In this document: positions 1 through 8,137 of the stretch, one piece after another
Layout: every line of letters starts with the position of its first letter
Numbering within the stretch: position 1 is the stretch's first letter
Translations under genes and position numbers: made by a program
Source: Microbacterium aurum
GTDB lineage: Bacteria; Actinomycetota; Actinomycetes; Actinomycetales; Microbacteriaceae
Assembly (NCBI RefSeq): GCF_016907815.1
Contig: NZ_JAFBCQ010000001.1
Location: 1,674,001 to 1,738,000, forward strand
Reading direction: 5' to 3'
Length of the DNA: 64,000 bases
The notes under the pieces: generated by a model
What the model was told of the DNA's origin: nothing
Databases searched by the model: none
The model's input: the letters and a program-made list of their open reading frames with translations, nothing else

Positions 1-240
1 GGACCCGGCGATCTCTTCGTCCGTGATGCGGGTCATCTCGATAGCGAAGTGCGCATCATCGTCTGAGAACCGACGGACGGTCGCTGATGTCGGTCGCCCA
101 TGGGCGAACTCGATTACCTCCGCGAAATCCAGACCGTTCCGGCTGGCGAAGGCTCGCCAGATCGACTCGACTAGCTCCGTGGAGTCGACGAGAGTGCCAT
201 CCATGTCGAAGAGCAGAGCGTCCGCGTGGATCGACGTCAT
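1..240 (-). CDS. HAD-family phosphatase, N-terminal part only
   Basis: The minus strand from the ATG at 240 reads MTSIHADALLFDMDGTLVDS, which contains HAD motif I (DxDGTLVDS, with Asp nucleophile and acid/base), and stays open to the window edge, so the C-terminal part is missing. The family removes phosphate from small metabolites such as sugar phosphates; the substrate cannot be told. Its start overlaps the stop of the upstream TIM-barrel gene (ATGA-type overlap), so the two are very likely translated together. It belongs to a minus-strand operon whose promoter region carries the 15-bp palindrome at 1070. A sugar-phosphate phosphatase role would suit the isomerase-like neighbour, but that is inference. 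Confidence 0.8.
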   Translation of the reverse strand, partial: MTSIHADALLFDMDGTLVDSTELVESIWRAFASRNGLDFAEVIEFAHGRPTSATVRRFSDDDAHFAIEMTRITDEEIAGS

Positions 241-1022
241 CGGAACAGCGCCTCGGTTGCCTCACGAACATCCCGCGCATGCTGCAGATCGCCAACCCGC
301 GCGCGATTGGATGCCGACGGGACTTCTGTCGCCCACAGTAGATGGGCGGGAAGCGCGTTCCTGAGCTCTTGCAACGGCAAGCCCCCCATGCCGGGCGCAA
401 GCCGAGCTGAACGGCCCTCCGAGCGCAACTCCAGCGGAATGTCGCTCGGGGCGATAGCTGGGGCATCGCTCCACTGCACGTATGACCAGATGGATGGGTC
501 GAGGGCGCGGACGTCGTCGACCGTGTCGCCGGCACGGTGGAGGTGAAGGGTGTCCAGCTGGACGCGTATTCCCGCTTCTCCCGCGATCTTGCTCGCAACG
601 GACAGCCTGCTCACAGTCTTCCAGGCCATCGGCTCAAGCGCGGGGGTCAGCCCGAGCGGCCGACAGATGTCCGCAAGAGTGTGAAGTGAGGCGGTCAATC
701 GGGCCAGATCTGGATCGTCCGCAACAACGTTGACGAACTGCGCCCCGAGTGCTGCCCCCGACTCGAGGAGGGGCTCCCACTTCGTCACATCCGTGGCCGC
801 CTTTACCGCGAACACTTCGATGTCGAGGACCGCAAGTCCGGTGTCCTCCAACCGGGAGGCCACCTCCCGATGACGCGGACGTCCCACCCTGAGGTCGGGG
901 ACGGTCTCGTCAGGATCTGCCCCATGCAGCCGGAGGCCGAGCGCGCCGTATCCGGCCTCCGCCGCCAGCAAGATGAACTCCTCAGGCGGCATGCCGACGA
1001 ACGTGAGGTACTCGATTCCCAT
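237..1022 (-). CDS. Sugar phosphate isomerase/epimerase-like TIM-barrel protein (copy 1)
   Basis: About 261 residues with the xylose-isomerase-like TIM-barrel pattern: MGIEYLTFVG at the N-terminus, then LDIEVF, ALEPM and LDTLHLHRAG. It is a clear paralogue of the gene at 4661, sharing the MGIxYLT start and motifs along the full length. This fold includes isomerases, epimerases, inosose dehydratase and 3-dehydroshikimate dehydratase, so the chemistry is not settled. The ATG at 1022 matches the conserved start of the paralogue's core. A TTG at 1037 is better spaced from a GGAG motif and would add five residues, so the start is uncertain. It precedes the HAD phosphatase with a 4-bp overlap and is transcribed away from the CoA-transferase at 1132. 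Confidence 0.8.
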   Translation of the reverse strand: MGIEYLTFVGMPPEEFILLAAEAGYGALGLRLHGADPDETVPDLRVGRPRHREVASRLEDTGLAVLDIEVFAVKAATDVTKWEPLLESGAALGAQFVNVVADDPDLARLTASLHTLADICRPLGLTPALEPMAWKTVSRLSVASKIAGEAGIRVQLDTLHLHRAGDTVDDVRALDPSIWSYVQWSDAPAIAPSDIPLELRSEGRSARLAPGMGGLPLQELRNALPAHLLWATEVPSASNRARVGDLQHARDVREATEALFR

Positions 1023-1069
1023 CGCTCTAGGAGCCAAACGATTCTCCAAAAACAAACTTCTTTCTAGTC

Positions 1070-1084
1070 CGGAATGCAGTTCCA
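1070..1084. promoter_or_regulatory. IclR-type 15-bp palindrome (site 1)
   Basis: The sequence is CGGAATGCAGTTCCA, matching the window-wide pattern TGGAA-N5-TTCCA with one mismatch. It lies between the divergent TIM-barrel gene and the CoA-transferase gene. Seven bases downstream is TAGTGT (1092-1097), a possible -10 for the plus-strand gene. The aldehyde dehydrogenase promoter at 9004-9032 has the same operator-to--10 spacing, which supports a regulatory role. Confidence 0.6.
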
Positions 1085-1131
1085 ATAATGCTAGTGTGGT
1101 CGACGCCTGTCCAGCATTCAAGGGAGATGCA

Positions 1132-2712
1132 ATGACTCTCGTTCAACCGACACCGTCCGGATCCGTGGGCGTCGGCCCTCGCCGTCTGACTCCGCAAGAG
1201 GCCGTCGCGGAGATAACAGACGGTGCGACGGTCGCCATCGCAGGGTCCGGTGGGGGCGTGCTCGAGCCTGACGCGCTCATCATGGCGCTCGGCGAGCGAT
1301 ATCGAGCCGAGGGCCATCCGCGCGATCTCACCATCGTTCACAGCATGGGCCTGGGTGACAAGATTTCCCGCGGTATGAGCTACCTGGCGCAGCCCGGTCT
1401 CATCAAGCGCATCATCGGCGGCCACATGGGAAACAGCACCCACATCGGCGAGATGATCCGCGAGAACCAACTGGAGGCGTACAACGTCCCTCTCGGCGTT
1501 CTCAGCCAGTTGTTCCGCGACACGGCTGCCGGCCGGCCGGGACTCCTCACCAAGACCGGCCTCGGCACTTTCGTCGATCCCCGCCTGGGTGGACCCGGGC
1601 TGAACGAAATCTCCACGGCGGAGCTCGTCGAGGTGACGGAGATCGACGGGGAGGAGTATCTCTTCTATCGGTCGATTCCGCTGGACTTCGCATTCGTCCG
1701 AGGCAGCTACGCGGACGAGGCGGGCAACATCGCCTACGACAACGAGCCGTCCTACCTGGACACGTTGGAGACGTGCATGGCGGTGCGCCGCGGTCGAGGC
1801 GAGGGCACGGGGCGCGCGTACCTGCAGGTCAAATCGATCCTGGACGAGCGCTTTCACCCGCGTAGGGCACGCATTCCGGCCATGCTCGTTGACGCACTCG
1901 TGGAGTACCCGGAGCAATGGCAAACGTATGTCTCCGAGCAGAACGATGTGCTCGCCGGCAACGAGCGTCTGCCAGAGGAAGCGTTCGCACCCATGCCTTT
2001 CTCCTGGCGGAAGGTGATTGCGCGACGGGCAGCCGCTGAGGTGCGCCCAGGTGACGTCGTCAACCTCGGAGTCGGTGTCCCCGACGGGGTTGCGTCGGTC
2101 CTGCAGGAGCGGAAGATGCTCGACCAGATCACAATGACCAATGAACACGGCGTCGTTGGTGGAGTGACCTCGCTTGGCATGACGTTCGGCGCCTCGATGA
2201 ACTTCGACTCGTTGCTCACGATGCCCAACATCATCGACCTCTATCAGGGTGGGCTGCTCGACATCGCCTTCCTCGGGTTCGCGCAGGCGGACCAAGAGGG
2301 CAACGTCAACGTCTCCCTCTACAACGGCGAGATCATGGGTGCTGGTGGGTTCATCGACATCACTCAGAACGCTCGTCGTGTCGTCTTCTGTGGCTCGTTC
2401 ACAGCGGGTGGGCTTCGGCCTTCATTCACCGACGGCCAGATCTCCATCGACCAGGAGGGCCGCACCGCGAAGTTTGTCGACCATGTCGAGCAGATCACCT
2501 TCTCAGGCACTCAGGCCAGAGCGCGCGGACAGGAAGTTCACATCGTGACGGAGAGGGCTGTCTTCGCTCTCGGAGACAACGGTCTCGAACTCGTGGAGCT
2601 TGCGCCCGGAGTCGACTTCGAGCGAGATGTTGCCGCGCACTGTGGCTTCCCCGTGACCGCCCATGACACTCGCCTCATGCCAGCCACCTACTTCGAAAGC
2701 GATGACAAATGA
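1132..2712 (+). CDS. Fused family I CoA-transferase
   Basis: A 526-residue protein combining the alpha and beta parts of a family I CoA-transferase in one chain, like acetate/propionate CoA-transferases of the YdiF type. The first half has GSGGGVLEP and later NEHGVVGG, where the Glu occupies the position of the catalytic glutamate that forms the acyl-CoA thioester. The enzyme moves CoA from a donor such as acetyl-CoA to a carboxylic acid. The ATG at 1132 is chosen because AGGGAG lies 5-6 bases upstream; an upstream extension to 973 would run through the operator. Its stop overlaps the start of the enoyl-CoA hydratase gene, so the pair probably activates and then hydrates or cleaves one acid. 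The acid is not identified. Confidence 0.88.
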   Translation: MTLVQPTPSGSVGVGPRRLTPQEAVAEITDGATVAIAGSGGGVLEPDALIMALGERYRAEGHPRDLTIVHSMGLGDKISRGMSYLAQPGLIKRIIGGHMGNSTHIGEMIRENQLEAYNVPLGVLSQLFRDTAAGRPGLLTKTGLGTFVDPRLGGPGLNEISTAELVEVTEIDGEEYLFYRSIPLDFAFVRGSYADEAGNIAYDNEPSYLDTLETCMAVRRGRGEGTGRAYLQVKSILDERFHPRRARIPAMLVDALVEYPEQWQTYVSEQNDVLAGNERLPEEAFAPMPFSWRKVIARRAAAEVRPGDVVNLGVGVPDGVASVLQERKMLDQITMTNEHGVVGGVTSLGMTFGASMNFDSLLTMPNIIDLYQGGLLDIAFLGFAQADQEGNVNVSLYNGEIMGAGGFIDITQNARRVVFCGSFTAGGLRPSFTDGQISIDQEGRTAKFVDHVEQITFSGTQARARGQEVHIVTERAVFALGDNGLELVELAPGVDFERDVAAHCGFPVTAHDTRLMPATYFESDDK

Positions 2713-3473
2713 AAATCGAAACCCGCGGACCTGTCCGGCACTTCATCCTCGACCGCCCCGACAGCCTCAATGCGTTGAACACCGCACAGTGGACGGCGCT
2801 GCTCACCGAACTGCGCGTGGCGGAAGATGACCCCGGTGTCCGAGCCATCTTGCTCTCCGCGGAAGGTCGAGCCTTCTGCGCGGGCAACGACATCAAGGAG
2901 ACCAGCCGCTTCGCGGGGAAGGGGGACGCGCGCGCGTACTTCCTCGATCTGATGGTCCCAGCGCTGGCCGCGCTCGCTTCCAGCCGCCTGCCCATTGTGG
3001 CGGCGGCCCACGGGATGGCGCTCGGCGCGGGGCTGGAGCTTCTGCAGTTCTGTGACGTTGTCATCGCGGGGGAGTCCTGCCGGTTCCAGCTGCCGGAGAC
3101 CAAGATCGGACTGTGGGCCACCGTCTACCTCGGCTCCGCAAGCCACGGCGGTGGACGCCGGATGTCCCAGTACCTCACGCTGACCTCCGAGCCCATCGAC
3201 GCGCGCACTGCTCACGAGGCCGGACTCGTAACGACAGTGGTCCCGGACGACCAGCTGCTCGAGAGGGCGCTCGAGGTTGCGACATCCATCGCAGGCAACG
3301 CACCGGAGGCGGTGGCAGCGAGCAAGGCGTTCGCCAATCGCACCCTCATCAACGAGTGCATTCCCGTCGTGCGCGACGCGCTGACATCCCTCATCGACCA
3401 CACCCTCTTCGAGCCCGAGGGTCGGGAGGGCATCACGTCGTTCATTGAGAAGCGACGGCCGCAGTTCGCCTGA
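2709..3473 (+). CDS. Enoyl-CoA hydratase/isomerase family protein (crotonase fold)
   Basis: 254 residues with the crotonase pattern: AFCAGNDIKE as oxyanion-hole segment 1, AAAHGMALGAGLEL as segment 2, and LPETKIGLW, whose Glu sits at the first catalytic glutamate position. The segment that normally supplies the second glutamate (GGTQRL-like) is replaced by LGSASHGGGRR, so the reaction may not be plain hydration; lyases, isomerases and hydrolases share this fold. The gene starts inside the CoA-transferase stop (ATGA), giving a two-gene operon that ends at the strong hairpin at 3481. It plausibly acts on the CoA ester made by the upstream enzyme. Confidence 0.85.
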   Translation: MKIETRGPVRHFILDRPDSLNALNTAQWTALLTELRVAEDDPGVRAILLSAEGRAFCAGNDIKETSRFAGKGDARAYFLDLMVPALAALASSRLPIVAAAHGMALGAGLELLQFCDVVIAGESCRFQLPETKIGLWATVYLGSASHGGGRRMSQYLTLTSEPIDARTAHEAGLVTTVVPDDQLLERALEVATSIAGNAPEAVAASKAFANRTLINECIPVVRDALTSLIDHTLFEPEGREGITSFIEKRRPQFA

Positions 3474-3480
3474 AACAACA

Positions 3481-3516
3481 CATCGGCCCTCCCCGCCACG
3501 GCGGGGAGGGCCGATG
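3481..3516. terminator. Bidirectional terminator hairpin between convergent genes
   Basis: A perfect 16-bp GC-rich inverted repeat with a 4-base loop (CACG at 3497-3500) fills the 48-bp gap between the convergent ends of the enoyl-CoA hydratase gene and the Gfo/Idh gene. The right arm is followed by TTCGTCT rather than a long T-run, as is usual in high-GC actinobacteria. Confidence 0.85.
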
Positions 3517-3521
3517 TTCGT

Positions 3522-4565
3522 CTAGGCGGGTGTGGCAGCGACCTGGACCGTGAGTCCGGTTGCTGCCGACTCCTGAACGGCGTCCATGAGCCGCATTGTC
3601 CGGGCGACATCGGAGATGAGCACAGCGGGCGGAACCTCACCGCGCGCGACCTGTGCGAAGTGGGCAAGCTGCCGCGTATAGGAGTCGCCGCGAGACACGG
3701 CGACATACTCGGCCGACAACGAATGGTTCCAGTCTTCGACTCCAGGATGGCGGTGCACTTCCAGAGTCGGGAATGTCAGCGACCCATGCGTCCCCGCAGC
3801 GAAGTAGCACGCGGCACCAGGTCTGAAGGGGAAGGCGTCTTCATCCTCGGTTGCCTGATCCCATGTCCAGGGAGACACCGCGGCATCCGAGCAGATGTAG
3901 GTACCCAGCGCGCCGGACTCTGTCTCGAAGGTCACAGTCGCGGTATCGGGAACCGCCAGACCGCGAGTCCGCGACGAATACTGCGCGCTGACCGAGCGGA
4001 ACTCGCCGAAGAGTGTGCGGAACAGATCGAGATCATGCACTGCATTGATGAGGACCACGCCTGAGCCCGGCGCGCGTCGCCAGTCAGGGGCGAAGTAGGA
4101 GTCGGCCTTTCGAGCCGTCCACATTCCATTGATGGTCAGCACGTCTCCGATGGCACCGTCGGTCAGGAGCTTCTTCGCAACCGCCACAGATGGATGATGA
4201 CGACGGTGGTGCCCGACCAAGACCGGAGCACCCACATTCTCAATCGCGAGGAGCGGCGCCATCGCCGGCGACGAGGTCGAGAGTGGTTTTTCCACCAGGG
4301 CGGCGATTCCGCGCTCGTGTGCATCGATGGTCGTCCGCACATGGGCATCGTTTGGATTCGCGATAATCACGGCATCCAGCCCCGCGTCCATCATCGCCTC
4401 ATGGGTCTTAAAAGCTGGCACTCCCACCGCGTCGGCCAGCTCACGCGAGTAGGGATCAGCGACTCCGACAAGAGCGAAGTCAGTCGAACGCGAAAGCGTC
4501 TCAGCGTGGCGACGGCCCATGAAGCCGCCCCCAACGATACCGACGCGAAGCAAAGAATGTGTCAT
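3522..4565 (-). CDS. Gfo/Idh/MocA-family NAD(P)-dependent oxidoreductase
   Basis: 347 residues. The N-terminus has the dinucleotide-binding motif GIVGGGFMGRRH, and EKPLSTS carries the conserved Lys-Pro of the Gfo/Idh/MocA family. These enzymes oxidise or reduce sugar- or cyclitol-like substrates. The start is odd: no ribosome-binding site precedes the ATG at 4565, because a good -10 (TACTAT on the minus strand) ends only seven bases upstream, so the mRNA is probably leaderless. The palindrome at 4569-4583 overlaps that -10. The gene is transcribed away from the TIM-barrel/FAD-dehydrogenase operon at 4661, so both directions may share the operator. Confidence 0.87.
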   Translation of the reverse strand: MTHSLLRVGIVGGGFMGRRHAETLSRSTDFALVGVADPYSRELADAVGVPAFKTHEAMMDAGLDAVIIANPNDAHVRTTIDAHERGIAALVEKPLSTSSPAMAPLLAIENVGAPVLVGHHRRHHPSVAVAKKLLTDGAIGDVLTINGMWTARKADSYFAPDWRRAPGSGVVLINAVHDLDLFRTLFGEFRSVSAQYSSRTRGLAVPDTATVTFETESGALGTYICSDAAVSPWTWDQATEDEDAFPFRPGAACYFAAGTHGSLTFPTLEVHRHPGVEDWNHSLSAEYVAVSRGDSYTRQLAHFAQVARGEVPPAVLISDVARTMRLMDAVQESAATGLTVQVAATPA

Positions 4566-4568
4566 GAT

Positions 4569-4583
4569 TGGAATAGTATTCCA
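4569..4583. promoter_or_regulatory. IclR-type 15-bp palindrome (site 2, perfect)
   Basis: TGGAATAGTATTCCA, a perfect palindrome of the window-wide consensus, lies in the divergent gap between the Gfo/Idh gene and the TIM-barrel gene. It covers the -10 hexamer of the minus-strand promoter, so a bound protein would block RNA polymerase. Confidence 0.75.
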
Positions 4584-4602
4584 GTTGTGATCGACGTACC
4601 AA
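4573..4602 (-). promoter_or_regulatory. Probable leaderless promoter of the Gfo/Idh gene
   Basis: Read on the minus strand, TTGGTA (4602-4597) and TACTAT (4578-4573) are 18 bases apart. The predicted transcription start then falls at or within a base or two of the ATG at 4565, leaving no room for a leader. Leaderless mRNAs are common in actinobacteria. Confidence 0.55.
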
Positions 4603-4660
4603 AGATCTGACTAAGCTGACGAACCTTCGCTGCCGCAGGTTTCGAGGAGAGCGAGCGAAC

Positions 4661-5545
4661 ATGAACGTGAACGAGCACGACGCGCGCCCACAGTCGCCGT
4701 CCGGCACTACGGGCTCGAACCGTGAGATGGGCATCGCATATCTCACGCTCGCCCCACTACCCGCACCGGAAGCGGTCACCGTCGCATCGGAGGCCGGCGC
4801 TGACTTCCTCGGCGTGCGCGTGAAGCCCTTCAACGCGAACGATCCGAGCCTCGACATGGAACCGCGCTCGCGAACTCTCCGCGAAACGGCAACCCGACTC
4901 GGTGACACTGGCCTGCACGTCCTCGACATAGAGTTCGTCCTCCTTGATGAGACAATCCGACGAGACGACTGGCTGCCCGCGCTGGAGTCGGGCGCCTTTC
5001 TCGGAGCGTCCCTGCTGTCGGTCGCCATATCGGACTCAGATCGCAGCCGCGCTCTCGACAATCTCGCTGCTCTCACAGCCGATGCCGCCGCACATGGCAT
5101 CCGGCCTGCGCTCGAGCCAATCAGCTACCAGCGCCTCAGCACTTTGTCGGAGGCGCTTTCCGCGGCACGCGCGACAGGTTCGGCTGTTCTCGTCGATCCC
5201 CTTCATCTCACGCGCGCCCACACGCCGTTCGACACCGTCGCCGACGTCGAGGCGGACCTGTTCCCCGTCCTGCAACTCTGCGACGCCCCGGCCGACGCTC
5301 CGGGGGACGGGGGCATCCTTGCGCTCTCCACGGAGTCGCGCTCGAACCGCTTGCCCGTCGGAGCCGGCGAACTGCCGCTCGCGAAGTTCGTACGGTTCGC
5401 GCCGCCAAGCATCCCGGTGAGCGTGGAGGTGCCCAACACCGCGCTCCGCGAGCGGATGTCGGACGTGGACTTCGTTGCGGTGAATCTGCGCGCTGCCCGC
5501 GATCTGCTTGCCACGCTCGCGTCGGCGACAGGCGAGCAATCATGA
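4661..5545 (+). CDS. Sugar phosphate isomerase/epimerase-like TIM-barrel protein (copy 2)
   Basis: 294 residues, paralogous to the protein at 237-1022: after a 22-residue extension it begins MGIAYLTLAP and continues with LGVRVKPF, VLDIEFVLL, ALEPISYQ and VDPLHLTRAH. The ATG at 4661 is preceded by GAGGAGAG, a good ribosome-binding site. The xylose-isomerase-like fold again allows isomerase, epimerase or dehydratase chemistry, including 3-dehydroshikimate or inosose dehydratase; I cannot choose from sequence alone. It overlaps the following FAD dehydrogenase by four bases (ATGA), so both probably act in sequence on one intermediate. Confidence 0.8.
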   Translation: MNVNEHDARPQSPSGTTGSNREMGIAYLTLAPLPAPEAVTVASEAGADFLGVRVKPFNANDPSLDMEPRSRTLRETATRLGDTGLHVLDIEFVLLDETIRRDDWLPALESGAFLGASLLSVAISDSDRSRALDNLAALTADAAAHGIRPALEPISYQRLSTLSEALSAARATGSAVLVDPLHLTRAHTPFDTVADVEADLFPVLQLCDAPADAPGDGGILALSTESRSNRLPVGAGELPLAKFVRFAPPSIPVSVEVPNTALRERMSDVDFVAVNLRAARDLLATLASATGEQS

Positions 5546-7242
5546 CCGGCAACTTTGATTTCCCGGAGTCCGTTGACTTCCTCGTCATCGGTGCTGGGGC
5601 AGCCGGCCTCGCGTCCGCCCTGGTGGCCGCAGACAACGGCCTTCGAGCCGTGGTGTTGGAGAAGACGGAGTATCTGGGCGGGACAACTGCGTACAGTGCG
5701 GGGACGTGCTGGATGCCGGGCCATTCGCTGTTTGGGGATGACGCGGACGGGGATCGTGGGGCGGGCGAGAAGTACCTCGACGCACTCGTCGGTGACAAGG
5801 CGCCCAAGGAACTTCGTCAGCAGTACCTGGCCGTCGGTCCGACGATGCTGGAACGTCTTTCCCGTCTGGGGGTAACGTTCCGGCACTCCCGCACTGTTGT
5901 GGACTACCACCCGGAACTGCCCGGCGCGGGCGTGGGGAGAGCACTCGAGCCCGAACCGTTCGATGGGCGCACTCTGGGGCGGGACCGGTTCAGCCACATC
6001 CGTCCGCCAGTTCCAGAATTCGCGCTCTTCGGCGGCAGCCTGATGGTGCGCCGAGCCGAGGTCAACGATCTCATGGGCATTTTCCACGCCTCGCCAAAGG
6101 CGGTGCTGCTCGCCCTTCGCCTGGGCTGGCGATGGTTATTCGACATCCTGAGGTACCCCCGCGGGACTCGGCTGACGATGGGGAATGCTCTGGTCGGCAC
6201 TCTCTACTACCAGCTCCTCAAACGTGGTGGTGAGGTGCGACTGAACGCAAACGTCAAGCGACTCCTCATAGAAGACGGCCGAGTGAGCGGTGCGGTTGTT
6301 GAATCCGACGGACGGGAACAGACCATCAATGTCACGCGCGGCGTAGTGCTCGCAGGTGGGGGATTCGCTGCTGGAAGGCAGTGGCGGGAACGGCTGCTGC
6401 CGAAACCCACCCCCCAGTACACGCGTGCGGCAGTCGGGGCGTCGGGCGAAACGCTCGCTCTCGGCGTGGAGGCGGGCGGGGTGATTGGCGACCACGGCGA
6501 CAACGCCTTCTGGTTCCCGTCGTCAGTCGGGACTCGTCGCGACGGATCGCTGGCGGTCTTTCCCCACATCTGGGACAGGGCGAAACCAGGCATTATCGCG
6601 GTGGCCAAGTCGGGGCGCCGCTTCGTCGATGAGTCCGTGTCGTACCACCGCTTCACCCGGGCGATGTATGACGCGCAGCGCGCCGGCGACGAAGCGGTTC
6701 CCGCGTGGCTGGTCCTCGACCAGCAGACGCTGCGCCGGTACGGGCTGGGTCTTATCCGCCCCATGGTTCCCGCCGCGGTGCGACGTCGCTATGTACGGCA
6801 GGGATACATCATCGAGGCGTCGAGCATTGCGGAGCTCGCCGAACGCATCGGGGTGGATCCTGCAGGACTTGAAGCCACGGTCCGCGAGAGCAATGTGGCG
6901 GCGGCCGACGGCCTCGACAAAGACTTCGGAAAAGGCTCGAGCTCGTTCGGGCTACAGTACGGCGACCCTCAGCATCGTCCAAGCCCCAACCTGGGCCCGA
7001 TATCTCGTCCCCCGTACTATGCGCTCGCTGTGGTCCCAACCCCGTTGAGTACCGCCGCCGGGCTGAAAACGGATAAGGACGCGCGGGTCGTCGATGCCAC
7101 CGGACAGCCGATTCCTGGTCTCTACGCGTGCGGCAACGATGCAGACTCGGTGATGGCAGCCGAATATCCGGGTGCAGGATGCCAGGTCGGCGCCGGGCTG
7201 ACGTTCGGCTTCTTGGCTGCCCAACACGCCACGCGCAAGTAG
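5542..7242 (+). CDS. FAD-dependent dehydrogenase of the 3-ketosteroid dehydrogenase/fumarate reductase type
   Basis: 566 residues. Near the N-terminus VIGAGAAGLASAL is the FAD-binding GxGxxG motif, followed by LEKTEYLGGTTAYSAG, typical of KstD and fumarate-reductase-like flavoproteins. The C-terminus, PIPGLYACGNDADSVMAAEYPGAG, is the second conserved FAD-contact region. Members introduce or remove C=C bonds next to carbonyl groups in rings; one attractive role here is desaturation toward an aromatic ring. It is co-translated with the upstream TIM-barrel gene. No terminator is obvious in the 117 bases before the convergent NUDIX gene. Confidence 0.85.
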   Translation: MTGNFDFPESVDFLVIGAGAAGLASALVAADNGLRAVVLEKTEYLGGTTAYSAGTCWMPGHSLFGDDADGDRGAGEKYLDALVGDKAPKELRQQYLAVGPTMLERLSRLGVTFRHSRTVVDYHPELPGAGVGRALEPEPFDGRTLGRDRFSHIRPPVPEFALFGGSLMVRRAEVNDLMGIFHASPKAVLLALRLGWRWLFDILRYPRGTRLTMGNALVGTLYYQLLKRGGEVRLNANVKRLLIEDGRVSGAVVESDGREQTINVTRGVVLAGGGFAAGRQWRERLLPKPTPQYTRAAVGASGETLALGVEAGGVIGDHGDNAFWFPSSVGTRRDGSLAVFPHIWDRAKPGIIAVAKSGRRFVDESVSYHRFTRAMYDAQRAGDEAVPAWLVLDQQTLRRYGLGLIRPMVPAAVRRRYVRQGYIIEASSIAELAERIGVDPAGLEATVRESNVAAADGLDKDFGKGSSSFGLQYGDPQHRPSPNLGPISRPPYYALAVVPTPLSTAAGLKTDKDARVVDATGQPIPGLYACGNDADSVMAAEYPGAGCQVGAGLTFGFLAAQHATRK

Positions 7243-7359
7243 TTTCGAGTCCGGCCCCGTAGCGGGTCGGGATGTCGCGCCCATCTCGGGCCGGTGTCGA
7301 CGTGGAGTCGTGAAGGTGGGGCCGAGGTCGTCACGAAGAGCGCCACGGGGGTGCTCAAA

Positions 7360-8001
7360 CTAGTCGAGGAACGCGGGTGCCGGCTGTGACCAGTGCCGAT
7401 GAAGAAGTGCGATCTGCTCGGGCAGGACCCGAGCGGTCGAGAGGGGCGGAAGGTCGTCCAGCGAGAACCATCCAATCCCGCTTGTCTCGTTGCTCTCGAA
7501 ATCCGCAGAGACGGGTTGCAGGAGTTCGCAGACGAACAGCAGCTTGTAAATGTGCCGGTCGTAGGCGGGAGTGTGCGGCCAGCGTTCGCGGTCCACTACA
7601 GCTGCCAGATGCACTGCCCGTACGTGGGCGCCCGCCTCTTCCAGCACCTCTCGCTCGATAGCCTCCCTCGGTGTCTCCAAAACATCAGCCCACCCGCCTG
7701 GCAGCGTCCAGAGCCCGTGGTCCGCGGATTCGCGTACGAGGAGGACGTTGCCTTCCTCGTCGAAGATGCCCGCGCGCACATCGACCTTCGGCGTCGCGTA
7801 ACCGGCTGCCAAAGCAATCTCGTAGTCAAATGCCGGCAGGGGCCTAGAGCAGACCGCTGCCATGAGCTCGTGCGCAAGCTTGCCGACATCGACATAGCGA
7901 CCACGGTCGAATGGATCGTCGGCGAACCCTAGGCCGGTCTCCGCGATTGCGGCAAGTTTGATTGCGATGCGTCGCAACGCGTCGCCGGGGTTCTCGTCCA
8001 T
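7360..8001 (-). CDS. NUDIX hydrolase with N-terminal extension
   Basis: 213 residues. The NUDIX box GxxxxxEx7REVLEEAG is present as GGWADVLETPREAIEREVLEEAG-like sequence around residues 100-125 and provides the metal-binding glutamates. The roughly 70-residue N-terminal region resembles the extra domain of NUDIX proteins acting on ADP-ribose or other NDP-linked compounds. It starts with ATG at 8001. It lies between two catabolic operons without overlaps, so its link to the pathway is unclear; it may be a housekeeping gene. Confidence 0.85.
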   Translation of the reverse strand: MDENPGDALRRIAIKLAAIAETGLGFADDPFDRGRYVDVGKLAHELMAAVCSRPLPAFDYEIALAAGYATPKVDVRAGIFDEEGNVLLVRESADHGLWTLPGGWADVLETPREAIEREVLEEAGAHVRAVHLAAVVDRERWPHTPAYDRHIYKLLFVCELLQPVSADFESNETSGIGWFSLDDLPPLSTARVLPEQIALLHRHWSQPAPAFLD

Positions 8002-8137
8002 TTGATGCGGCCTCTCCCCTCGGGGGGCGTCTCATCCGCGACTGCGTGGGCAGCGGTCCCCGAAGTCGAATCTCGAATGCGTCGGCGTCACCACGCCGCC
8101 CACATTCGCCGGAATCTCAGGACCCGGTGAGCCCCAC

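Noticed and set aside
1027..2295. A 422-codon minus-strand open frame opposite the CoA-transferase
   Set aside because: No motif, unusual composition and complete overlap with a well-supported gene.
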